From assembly GCA_934256705.1 (NCBI GenBank), contig CAKQPF010000105.1, positions 1 to 5,134 on the forward strand: 5,134 nucleotides of DNA, given 5' to 3'. The translations under genes were made by a program, and so were the position numbers. Shown one piece after another: positions 1-5,124 of this stretch (positions are counted from its first letter, which is position 1; every line of letters begins with the position of its first letter). The DNA is from an uncultured Prevotella sp. GTDB taxonomy: Bacteria > Bacteroidota > Bacteroidia > Bacteroidales > Bacteroidaceae. The notes beneath the pieces were generated by a model. It did not search any database, was not told the origin of the DNA, and saw only the letters and a list, made by a program, of their open reading frames with translations.

Positions 1-870
1 ATTTCAGAGTGTTGTATCAACAACTTAACGGGTGATTTCAGCTTCTGTTTTCCGGAACATCTAACTGGACACCCTAGCAAACTGATAGACCTCGCTCTGA
101 AGATACTGAAGGGCGAACCATACCGGAAATACAACGATATGGAGACCAGCATCGTGACGAGAGACAATGCGAAAGTGCTGCTCCTGCAATATAAAGAGGT
201 GGAAAACCAGGACCGGAACATCAAGATGATGTATGCGAAAGTGGATAACATCGTCTCAAAGCTCAATGCCCAGACGACCCTTCTGATATCTTTCATCGTC
301 ATCATCATCGTGGTAGGGCTGATGCTGCTCATCAGCATCAAGGCTTACCGAACCAAGAACCACCTTTACAAGGAACTGCAGAAGAAGACTGAAGAACTGT
401 ATTGCGAGAAAGGAATCGTGGAAAGGCAGAGGGATGAACTGGAAGAGCAGCGCGACCAACTGCTCGATGCCACATCGAAGGATGATGAAGAACCGACCGA
501 TTTCAGCTCCGGCTCATACACGTCAGCAGACAGTGAACTGCCCAAGAGCGAATTTATGGATCGCTTCCTCAAAGTGCTGGACTACCGCCTCTCCGACCCT
601 ACCCTCTCAGTGGAGGAAATCGGACAGGAGATGGGCATGTCGCGAGTGCAGCTTTACCGCAAGACAAAGACCTTGACAGGCAAGACACCTGTTGAGATTA
701 TCCGCGAGGAAAGACTTAAAAGAGCGCGCATTCTGCTCGCCGACGAGTCTATTTCCATAGCGGAAGTGGCGTACCGGATAGGTTTTTCAGCGCCATCCTA
801 CTTCACCAAATGTTACAGGGAATACTATGGAGTGGCGCCTTCAGGCATAAAAAATGATACAAATACTTAG
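1..870 (+). CDS. Membrane-spanning sugar-binding/AraC hybrid transcription regulator, 3' part (5' end outside window)
   Basis: The frame is open from the first base, so the real start lies upstream; the ATG at 139 is internal. The 289 visible residues read, in order: about 85 residues resembling the C-terminal tail of a type I periplasmic binding domain (including DLALKILKGEPYRKYN and ETSIVTRDN), one membrane helix (residues about 93-113, LISFIVIIIVVGLMLLIS), a charged coiled coil (about 119-156, KKTEELYCEKGIVERQRDEL), an acidic Ser-rich linker, and an AraC/XylS DNA-binding domain (about 181-284) with both helix-turn-helix units; the second contains ISIAEVAYRIGFSAPSYFTK. In known Bacteroidota proteins of this design the outer domain senses a sugar and the inner domain activates adjacent susC/susD-type operons. 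A promoter and leader lie 70 bp downstream on the same strand, fitting local activation. The ligand cannot be told from this fragment. Domain order is seen; the target operon is inferred. Confidence 0.9.
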   Translation: MSECCINNLTGDFSFCFPEHLTGHPSKLIDLALKILKGEPYRKYNDMETSIVTRDNAKVLLLQYKEVENQDRNIKMMYAKVDNIVSKLNAQTTLLISFIVIIIVVGLMLLISIKAYRTKNHLYKELQKKTEELYCEKGIVERQRDELEEQRDQLLDATSKDDEEPTDFSSGSYTSADSELPKSEFMDRFLKVLDYRLSDPTLSVEEIGQEMGMSRVQLYRKTKTLTGKTPVEIIREERLKRARILLADESISIAEVAYRIGFSAPSYFTKCYREYYGVAPSGIKNDTNT

Positions 871-920
871 AAAAATGTTACATTGAATGATTTTTTATAG
901 TATTTGAAACATTTTTTATA
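871..920 (+). terminator. Weak AT-rich hairpin after the regulator gene
   Basis: AAAAATGTT (871-879), directly after the TAG stop, is the exact reverse complement of AACATTTTT (908-916); the loop is 28 nt. The right arm ends in a T run. The stem is 9 bp with only one G-C pair, so it could be a poor intrinsic terminator or simply AT-rich sequence. It separates the regulator from the promoter at 942. Confidence 0.3.
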
Positions 921-941
921 CTCACATACGGATTTCCTGAG

Positions 942-949
942 TACCTTTG
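942..949 (+). promoter_or_regulatory. Bacteroidota-type -7 promoter box TACCTTTG
   Basis: TACCTTTG matches the Bacteroidota housekeeping -7 consensus TAnnTTTG exactly. No clear TTTG -33 box sits 19-21 bp upstream, where the sequence is T-rich. A weak -33 is common at promoters that need an activator, and the AraC-type regulator ends 72 bp upstream. The predicted start is about 954-957, exactly where a stable hairpin begins. Confidence 0.55.
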
Positions 950-955
950 CCGAAG

Positions 956-1110
956 AATCTTTGGGAAAAGATTATATATAGATTAACAGTAGTCAGATTT
1001 TTTTTGACCTGCCATAGCGCAGGCATTGTTAGTAGTTAGTTAGTTAGTAGTAGGTTTTTTCATTTCTTTCAAAAAAGTAATGCCGATGGGCATAGCATTT
1101 TTGTTTAAGA
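956..1110 (+). ncRNA. Structured 5' leader resembling a SusC-operon leader, with no susC behind it
   Basis: Starting at the predicted transcription start, AATCTTT (956-962) and AAAGATT (967-973) form a 7-bp stem closed by GGGA, a GNRA tetraloop. A T8 run precedes CCTGC (1008-1012) pairing with GCAGG (1019-1023), loop CATAGC. Then comes the TTAG/TAG repeat (1029-1053), a T6 run, and an A6 stretch ending at ATG 1080. That ATG lies in a third hairpin, ATGCC (1080-1084) with GGCAT (1089-1093). A few bases later comes T5 (1098-1102), so this hairpin could also stop transcription. The layout of promoter, hairpins, A-rich stretch and ATG is what one expects ahead of an outer-membrane transporter gene, but no long reading frame follows. 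It could be a relic left by loss of a susCD operon, or a free-standing regulatory RNA. The 3' end is a guess. Confidence 0.4.
1029..1053 (+). repeat. Short tandem TTAG/TAG repeat in the leader
   Basis: The stretch reads TTAG, TAG, TTAG, TTAG, TTAG, TAG, TAG without interruption. It lies between the second leader hairpin and the A-rich start region and has little folding potential of its own. TAG occurs in all three forward frames, so translation cannot cross it. Confidence 0.7.
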
Positions 1111-1142
1111 GTTTAAAGATTGTATTCAAGGTATATCATTGA
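1080..1142 (+). CDS. Possible 20-residue small ORF at the end of the leader
   Basis: The ATG at 1080 follows an A-rich stretch (CAAAAAAGTA) of the kind that precedes Bacteroidota starts and gives a 20-residue peptide, MPMGIAFLFKSLKIVFKVYH, ending at TGA 1140-1142. The peptide is hydrophobic and basic with a Met-Pro start and matches no family that I know. Its start codon sits in the left arm of a 5-bp hairpin. It is placed where the first gene of a SusC-type operon would be expected. It may be a leader peptide, a remnant of a deleted gene, or chance; no conservation evidence is available here. Confidence 0.2.
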   Translation: MPMGIAFLFKSLKIVFKVYH

Positions 1143-1233
1143 TTGGACAGACTCCAGGAATATCTTTTCTGGAGCAGCGACCTCCTCTGATGGAAGTCAA
1201 CTGTGCAGTCAATGGTTACCTTTCGGATAATGT
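1143..1233. other. Gene-free stretch with one small hairpin
   Basis: No convincing gene is visible. CTCCAG (1152-1157) pairs with CTGGAG (1169-1174) around an 11-nt loop. AGTCAA occurs as a direct repeat at 1195-1200 and 1207-1212, flanking ACTGTGCAGT (1200-1209), which is symmetric as ACTG-TG-CAGT. A 29-codon frame (1190-1279) runs into the next inverted repeat and is probably not a gene. TACCTTTC (1217-1224) misses the TAnnTTTG box by one base. Confidence 0.5.
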
Positions 1234-1290
1234 TTGCACGTGGATCATACGTGGAACAATATCCAAAGTCCACGCATAATCCACGCGAAA
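1234..1290 (-). repeat. Long imperfect hairpin, best paired on the minus strand
   Basis: The arms 1239-1255 and 1269-1285 match at 15 of 17 positions around a 13-nt loop. Each arm is itself a pair of CGTGGA (or TCCACG) hexamers 5 bp apart. Read as plus-strand RNA, the two imperfect positions are C-A clashes. Read as minus-strand RNA, both become G-U wobbles, as does the next outer pair (1238/1286), and the stem extends to about 22 bp (1234-1255/1269-1290) with a single mismatch. That polarity suggests the structure matters, if at all, in RNA copied leftward, such as read-through from the gene at 1656-4664. It could also be a dispersed intergenic repeat. Confidence 0.6.
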
Positions 1291-1410
1291 TTTGAGATTC
1301 ATTATACAATTACAGATAAGGATTTATGGAAGGGGGAATTTTTTCAGGACGACAATTTTTCATTCATATTTACTCAGGGTGGAAGCCTTGGGCTATTGGG
1401 ATGGAAATAT

Positions 1411-1478
1411 CAATGGATAAAAACAAAGGGAAAAACAGATAATGATATTTTTTTCCTTTGTTTTTATCCATTGTTTTT
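1411..1478. terminator. 25-bp inverted repeat, possible two-way terminator
   Basis: Positions 1411-1429 and 1455-1473 are perfect reverse complements (19 bp). The stem continues inward through a G-U and five A-T pairs to 1435/1449, giving 25 bp and a 13-nt loop (1436-1448). T5 (1474-1478) follows directly on the plus strand, and ATATTT follows on the minus strand. It lies between the rightward leader at 956 and the leftward gene ending at 1656, the usual place for a terminator shared by convergent transcripts. The stem is AT-rich and unusually long for a terminator, so a miniature mobile element is an alternative. Confidence 0.5.
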
Positions 1479-1488
1479 GGGGGTTATA

Positions 1489-1508
1489 TTGCCCGGTAAC
1501 GCGGGCAA
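1489..1508. other. Small GC-rich hairpin
   Basis: TTGCCCG (1489-1495) pairs perfectly with CGGGCAA (1502-1508) around GTAACG. No T run follows on the plus strand; on the minus strand ATATAAC follows. It lies 15 bp right of the 25-bp inverted repeat and may belong to the same intergenic unit. Its role is unknown. Confidence 0.45.
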
Positions 1509-1533
1509 CACAGTGGCTCATTCTGGTTGGTTA

Positions 1534-1661
1534 GAATTATGAATTATGATTTGCCTCCCAACCGCGTCAGCGCGATTTTTCACTTTTCACTCTTCACTTT
1601 TCACTAAAGAAGAAAAAAAGTAACTTCCCATTCTTCATTCTTCACTCTTCATTCTTCATTT
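1534..1661. repeat. Heptanucleotide repeat tracts between the inverted repeats and the main gene
   Basis: There are three tracts with a 7-bp period. GAATTAT occurs twice (1534-1547). TTCACTY/TTCACTA occurs four times (1579-1606: TTCACTT, TTCACTC, TTCACTT, TTCACTA). TTCATTC-type units occur four times (1634-1661: TTCATTC, TTCACTC, TTCATTC, TTCATTT). A short GC hairpin, CGCG-TCAG-CGCG (1563-1574), followed by ATTTTT lies between the first two tracts. Similar heptad arrays are common in intergenic DNA of some Bacteroidota. The last unit overlaps the 3' end of the main gene and provides its stop codon. On the minus strand nearly every unit carries a TGA. Confidence 0.8.
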
Positions 1662-4600
1662 CTTGAGAACTACCACTCCCATCTGCTTCATTCCGTCCAT
1701 CATCAGGCGGAGTGGAGCCGGAAAGCGCACGTGGCGCACGTATTTGGTCTCTTCCACCGCTTCGAGGGAGTCGAGAATGTCCTTTCTGAATATGCCTTCG
1801 TTGCGGTAAGGATTGACCGTGAAGTAGCCCACACCGAGAGAAGTGAGGTTCTGGAAGAAGTGAGTGCCTTGCGATGGATCGACGCGATAATTGTCGAGAC
1901 CCACCTCCACGATGAGTTTTGCGGCATTGATGTGCGGCCATTTCACCGGCACACCAAGCCAATAGTCGGACGAGCCCCATCTTCCCGGACCGGCAAGGAT
2001 ATAGTTCTCGCCACGGTCGAGGAATTTCCGGTTTATCCTTTCTATCTCATCAGCGATGGCATGATTGTTTGAAGCCGTGAAGTTCTCGCCAGTCTTGACA
2101 TAGACCACATCACGCAGTTCTTCGTTGACACCGTGTCCGAGCGACATCGTGGAACCAATCAGCACGGTTTCATCGCCATTCTCCGGCATCGAGCCATCGA
2201 GATACGGCTTCAGATTGACGTTCAATTCCAGTTTGGAGTCCACTATCGGACGAATTTGGAGCAGATAAAACTCCACGCTTCGGTCGGCATTGATGTTGCA
2301 GGCAAACTCTATCTCCACCGGACGACGCATTGCTTCGGCACCGTATTTCATCGCCATCTGCATCATTTCCGGTATCGGAGCGACGCCGTTCTTGAGCACT
2401 CCTGCATAGGAGATTACCTTTCTGCCACCTTCATACAGTCCGTCGCGGATAATCTGGTCGTAAGGATCATAGGTGGAGACGATGTGCATCATCGCTCCAT
2501 CGTTCATGTCAGCCTCCTTCACGCGTACATTCTTGATGTTGAAGCCGTCATCCACCTTGAAATTCTCGTCGGCATCGTCCATGTCGAGGGCGTAGAACAT
2601 GGTCTGGGTCTCCTTCAGAGCCACGTCCATCTCGCTCATCTGGAGCACCTGGCGCGGATGATAAGGGCATACGCGGAGCGTCCTTCCACCATCTACGATG
2701 TACTTTCCGAGTCCAAGGGCAAGCGAAGCGATTCCCTCATCCGATGTCTCGTCGCCGAGAGGATAGTAATTGATGGAGCGGAGCACGCCGCTGAGGTTAG
2801 GGTAATAGAGTTTCCTGTCGCCGGTACGGTGCGTCTTTCCTACCACTTCCTGCAGCACTACAGCCATCTTTTCCTGGTCGATAAGGTTGGATGTGGCAGT
2901 CATATAAGCCTTTGAATCCTTGTAATATACTGACGCATATACGCTCTTTATGGCTTTGGCAAGCAGTCGGAGCATCTTGTCCTTATCGTCGAGATAAGGT
3001 ATCATGTATGTGGAATATACTCCAGCAAACGGCTGATAGTGGCTGTCTTCCAGCAGGGAAGAGGAACGGATGGCGATAGGACACTCCACCGCATTGATGA
3101 ATATCTCGCAGTCGCTGCGCAATGACTCCGGCAACTGTGCCTTGAGGAATGCCTGAAGGATCTCTTCGTCGGGCGCATCGCTCAGCGCTATCGGGTAGAG
3201 GTCATTGTTTTCCATGAACTGGTCGAAGATGTCGGTACACAGAACGAGGGTCATCGGGATGCTGACATCCACGTTGTCAAACTGGTGTAGTTCCTCATGC
3301 GCCTTGATGATATTGTCGAGGAAAGCCAGACCACGGCCCTTTCCTCCGAGCGATCCCTCGCCGATACGGGCGAAATGGCTGTAGGCATCGAACTTCAGGC
3401 GGTCAAAGACAGCCACCGTTCCGATGTTCTTCATGTGGCGATACTGCACGATAGCGTCGAAGATAATCTGCCGATGGGCATCCACGTCCTGCAGTTTGTG
3501 CCACGTGATGTGCTTCAGGAAGGCAGAGACAGGGAAGATGGCGCGTGCGGAGAGCCAGCGTGAGACGTGGTTTCGGGAGATGTGATAGAGCATGGAGTCG
3601 CGCGGAATGGTGAATATATGGTCCTGCAATTCCTTGAGCGAGCGCACTCTCAGTATCACATCATGCGTCTTCGGGTCGCGGAAGAGGAAGTCTCCGAAGC
3701 CCATGTGTTCCTCCAGTTCCTTGCGGAGATCCACGCTTATCTTCTTTGAATTCTTGTCTATGAAACGGAATCCCTCGGCTTCGGCCTTCGCCTTGTTTTC
3801 CGTCTCGGCGCTTTCCATCACGAGAGGGATGTATTCATCCTGCTGTCTGATGTAGCGCAGCAGGCGGAATCCGGCATCCTCCACTTTCTCGCTGTCGCCG
3901 GAGAGCTGCGTGTAGGTGGAGATAGGGAAGCGGCAGTCGGAGATTACTCCGAGCATATTCTCCCTGTATTTGTCAAAGAAAGCCACAGCCTCATCATAGT
4001 TTCGTGCCAGTATCACCTTTGGTCTGCCACGCATTCGCAAGGCTGCCGCATGAGGATTAAGTGCCTCAGTGGCAAAGCGTTGGCTCTGTGCGAGGATAAA
4101 GGAATAGAGATTAGGCAGGAAAGAGGAATAGAATCGGATGCTGTCCTCCACGAGCATGATGACCTGCACGCCGGCTTCGGCGATGTCATGGTCGAGATTC
4201 ATCTTGTCCTCGATAAGCTTGATGATGGAGAGAATGAGGTTGGTGTTTCCGAGCCAGCAGAATACGTAGTCGAAGATGGAGAGGTCCTCATGCTGCATAC
4301 GTCTGGTGATACCGTGGCTGAACGGCGTGAGAACGACGCAAGGCAGGTGGGGGAAGTCCGCTTTCACGGTGCGCGCCACGTCGAAAGCGTCGTTGTCTGC
4401 GTTTCCCGGCATACAGATGACGAGGTTGACATCCATCGACGACACTACGGCGCGTGCCTCTTCGGTGGTGCTGACCTGCGTGAATGCAGGCGGATAGCGC
4501 AGTCCCAGTTCGGTGTATTCATTGAATATCTTGCCTTCTATTCGTCCGTCGTCCTCCAGCATGAAGGCATCATAGGGGTTTGCTATGATGAGAACTCGGA

Positions 4601-4664
4601 ATATACGCTTTGTCATCAGATTCTTGAAGGTGACGTCGCGCAGTGGTGTGTTGCTGTGCTTCAT
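1656..4664 (-). CDS. Dual receiver-domain / PPDK-type ATP-grasp (PEP/pyruvate-binding N domain) fusion protein
   Basis: This 1002-residue protein has several parts. Residues about 22-152 are receiver-like but lack the acceptor Asp (LVICMPGN). Residues about 165-315 are a receiver with all key residues: E173/D174 in LVEDS, acceptor D243 in VISDCRFP, S285 and K304. A linker of about 115 residues follows. Residues about 430-810 are the PPDK/PEP-synthase nucleotide-binding domain, with GGKGRG (K442), AIRSSSLLEDS (R533), PFAGVYS, and an EIEF...LLQIRP ending (E786, Q803). The last 190 residues include AGPGRWGSSDYWLG and DPSQGTHFFQN. There is no phosphohistidine swivel (TSHxAI-type) and no PEP/pyruvate barrel, so PEP synthesis is unlikely although relatives carry that name; ATP-dependent phosphoryl transfer is inferred. 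It is probably cytoplasmic, with no signal peptide or membrane helix. The start is ATG 4664, since the in-frame TTG at 4727 would translate the CAA-rich leader. No operon partner is visible. Confidence 0.9.
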   Translation of the reverse strand: MKHSNTPLRDVTFKNLMTKRIFRVLIIANPYDAFMLEDDGRIEGKIFNEYTELGLRYPPAFTQVSTTEEARAVVSSMDVNLVICMPGNADNDAFDVARTVKADFPHLPCVVLTPFSHGITRRMQHEDLSIFDYVFCWLGNTNLILSIIKLIEDKMNLDHDIAEAGVQVIMLVEDSIRFYSSFLPNLYSFILAQSQRFATEALNPHAAALRMRGRPKVILARNYDEAVAFFDKYRENMLGVISDCRFPISTYTQLSGDSEKVEDAGFRLLRYIRQQDEYIPLVMESAETENKAKAEAEGFRFIDKNSKKISVDLRKELEEHMGFGDFLFRDPKTHDVILRVRSLKELQDHIFTIPRDSMLYHISRNHVSRWLSARAIFPVSAFLKHITWHKLQDVDAHRQIIFDAIVQYRHMKNIGTVAVFDRLKFDAYSHFARIGEGSLGGKGRGLAFLDNIIKAHEELHQFDNVDVSIPMTLVLCTDIFDQFMENNDLYPIALSDAPDEEILQAFLKAQLPESLRSDCEIFINAVECPIAIRSSSLLEDSHYQPFAGVYSTYMIPYLDDKDKMLRLLAKAIKSVYASVYYKDSKAYMTATSNLIDQEKMAVVLQEVVGKTHRTGDRKLYYPNLSGVLRSINYYPLGDETSDEGIASLALGLGKYIVDGGRTLRVCPYHPRQVLQMSEMDVALKETQTMFYALDMDDADENFKVDDGFNIKNVRVKEADMNDGAMMHIVSTYDPYDQIIRDGLYEGGRKVISYAGVLKNGVAPIPEMMQMAMKYGAEAMRRPVEIEFACNINADRSVEFYLLQIRPIVDSKLELNVNLKPYLDGSMPENGDETVLIGSTMSLGHGVNEELRDVVYVKTGENFTASNNHAIADEIERINRKFLDRGENYILAGPGRWGSSDYWLGVPVKWPHINAAKLIVEVGLDNYRVDPSQGTHFFQNLTSLGVGYFTVNPYRNEGIFRKDILDSLEAVEETKYVRHVRFPAPLRLMMDGMKQMGVVVLKK

Positions 4665-4706
4665 AATTATTCTTGTTGTTTGGTTGTTTTGTTGTTTAGT
4701 TGTTGT
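4665..4706 (-). promoter_or_regulatory. CAA-rich, G-poor leader before the main gene's start
   Basis: On the minus strand the 42 bases before the ATG contain AAACAAC four times, 8-11 bases apart, and end in AAGAATAATT. There is no Shine-Dalgarno sequence, which is normal in Bacteroidota, where A-rich unstructured leaders aid initiation. Just upstream, TTGTAT and ATACAA (4732-4727 and 4712-4707 on the minus strand) can form a 6-bp stem near the transcript's 5' end. Confidence 0.5.
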
Positions 4707-4744
4707 TTGTATCCAACAAGACAACAATACAAATGCTCTGCTTG

Positions 4745-4752
4745 CAAAGTTA
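4745..4752 (-). promoter_or_regulatory. Bacteroidota-type -7 box TAACTTTG for the main gene
   Basis: The minus strand reads TAACTTTG, an exact TAnnTTTG match, followed by GCAAGCAG. The predicted start is near 4738, which gives a leader of about 74 nt. A clear TTTG -33 box is absent; TTTC (4779-4776) is a poor match and about 3 bp too far away. Confidence 0.55.
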
Positions 4753-4801
4753 ATAAAAATAATTAAGAATGCTTTGAAATTTCCTAAAAAGACTTATGAA
4801 A

Positions 4802-4833
4802 TGTGGATTATCCGAACTTTTCGCCTAATTTTG
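4802..4833 (+). promoter_or_regulatory. Candidate plus-strand promoter, TGTG and TAATTTTG
   Basis: TAATTTTG (4826-4833) fits TAnnTTTG exactly, and TGTG (4802-4805), 20 bp upstream, is one base from the TTTG -33 box. The predicted start is near 4840. It is divergent from the promoter of the main gene, and the next plus-strand landmark is the strong terminator at 4943-4979. In AT-rich DNA such matches also arise by chance. Confidence 0.4.
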
Positions 4834-4839
4834 CAATAG

Positions 4840-4979
4840 TACGCTTGATTAGAATGAAAATCAATAAAACAGAACTTCCTCAATAAAACAGCCCCTCAGT
4901 CTTGGGGAATTAAAAATATCAATAAAGAAAATATGTCCTATTAAAAGGCTACGTAGCGTTGTGTTACGTAGCCTTTTTT
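4840..4979 (+). ncRNA. Possible ~140-nt small RNA or short leader transcript
   Basis: This is the stretch between the candidate promoter and the strong terminator on the same strand. It contains a 10-codon ORF (ATG 4854, MKINKTELPQ, stop TAA 4884-4886), then CCCC (4892-4895) opposite GGGG (4904-4907), then an A-rich single-stranded region, then the terminator stem. No long plus-strand gene starts beyond it within the window, so a stand-alone small RNA fits better than an attenuator, but nothing here proves transcription. Confidence 0.3.
4943..4979. terminator. Strong two-way intrinsic terminator
   Basis: AAAAGGCTACGTA (4943-4955) is the exact reverse complement of TACGTAGCCTTTT (4965-4977), a 13-bp stem. 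On the plus strand it extends by G-U, C-G and G-U pairs to a 3-nt loop and ends in T6. On the minus strand the stem is followed by TTTTAATA. It can serve a plus-strand transcript from about 4840 and a minus-strand transcript from the right; the plus strand has the better T run and loop. Confidence 0.85.
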
Positions 4980-4998
4980 ATTTCAATATCAGTTTTAG

Positions 4999-5054
4999 AA
5001 CCCAAATCGGTCATAAAAAAAACTCTTGTAATTCTCTAATGACCGATTTGGGTT
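4999..5054. repeat. Perfect 16-bp inverted repeat, 24-bp spacer
   Basis: AACCCAAATCGGTCAT (4999-5014) and its exact reverse complement (5039-5054) enclose a spacer that begins with A8 (5015-5022). Pairing stops sharply at both ends. No target-site duplication abuts the arms. It could be an RNA stem (P2 of the structure above), an operator, or a transposon-end remnant. Confidence 0.8.
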
Positions 5055-5115
5055 AAATAGGCGCACCCGACAAACCCTGTGGGGCGCTATGCAGATGCTA
5101 ACCCAAAACTGTTGC

Positions 5116-5124
5116 CAAACGATA
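5116..5124 (-). promoter_or_regulatory. Near-consensus -7 box TATCGTTTG
   Basis: The minus strand reads TATCGTTTG, that is TA-nnn-TTTG, one base longer than the TAnnTTTG consensus. The matching -33 position would lie at about 5144-5148, outside the window, so it cannot be checked. It is listed because its predicted start coincides with the first base pairs of the structured block at 5111. Confidence 0.25.

Larger units (their letters stand above)
4943..5111 (-). ncRNA. Candidate structured RNA with a three-way junction
   Basis: Three helices nest within 4990-5111. P1 is CAGTTTT (4990-4996) with AAAACTG (5105-5111). P2 is the perfect 16-bp pair 4999-5014/5039-5054. P3 pairs 5057-5068 with 5081-5090 (10 bp, bulges at G5061 and A5065, 12-nt loop). 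Only 2 nt separate P1 from P2 and 2 nt separate P2 from P3. Read leftward, a near-consensus -7 box (5124-5116) would start RNA at about 5110, the first base pairs of P1, and the terminator at 4977-4943 would end it, giving about 170 nt. It does not look to me like SRP RNA, tmRNA or RNase P RNA. Alternatives are the 3' UTR of a leftward gene beyond the window, or a mobile-element remnant. Confidence 0.4.

Noticed and set aside
139..870. ATG 139 as the start of the regulator gene
   Set aside because: The frame is open upstream to base 1 and the preceding residues continue a periplasmic-binding-domain tail, so this Met is internal.
1190..1279. 29-codon plus-strand ORF
   Set aside because: Most of it lies in the hairpin arms at 1239-1285, and no promoter or leader points to it.
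1234..1542. 102-residue plus-strand ORF
   Set aside because: It has a TTG start, runs through two large inverted repeats and a heptad tract, and shows no family resemblance; the DNA structure explains it better.
2133..2915. 260-residue plus-strand ORF inside the main gene
   Set aside because: It is antisense to the ATP-grasp coding region, rich in His and Val in the manner of a complementary-strand shadow, with no domain visible.
4665..4727. 21-residue N-terminal extension of the main protein from TTG 4727
   Set aside because: It would translate the low-complexity CAA leader (Thr/Gln/Asn-rich) and begin within about 12 nt of the predicted transcription start; ATG 4664 is followed by protein-like sequence.
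4050..4766. 238-residue plus-strand ORF
   Set aside because: It is antisense to the receiver domains and its promoter region; no domain or start context supports it.
4802..4810. DnaA box-like TGTGGATTA
   Set aside because: It is a single copy with one mismatch to the TTATCCACA complement, with no cluster of boxes and no origin context.
4999..5054. CRISPR repeat pair or insertion sequence
   Set aside because: The arms are inverted rather than direct, occur once, enclose only 24 bp with no transposase, and have no adjacent target duplication; a mobile remnant remains possible but unsupported.
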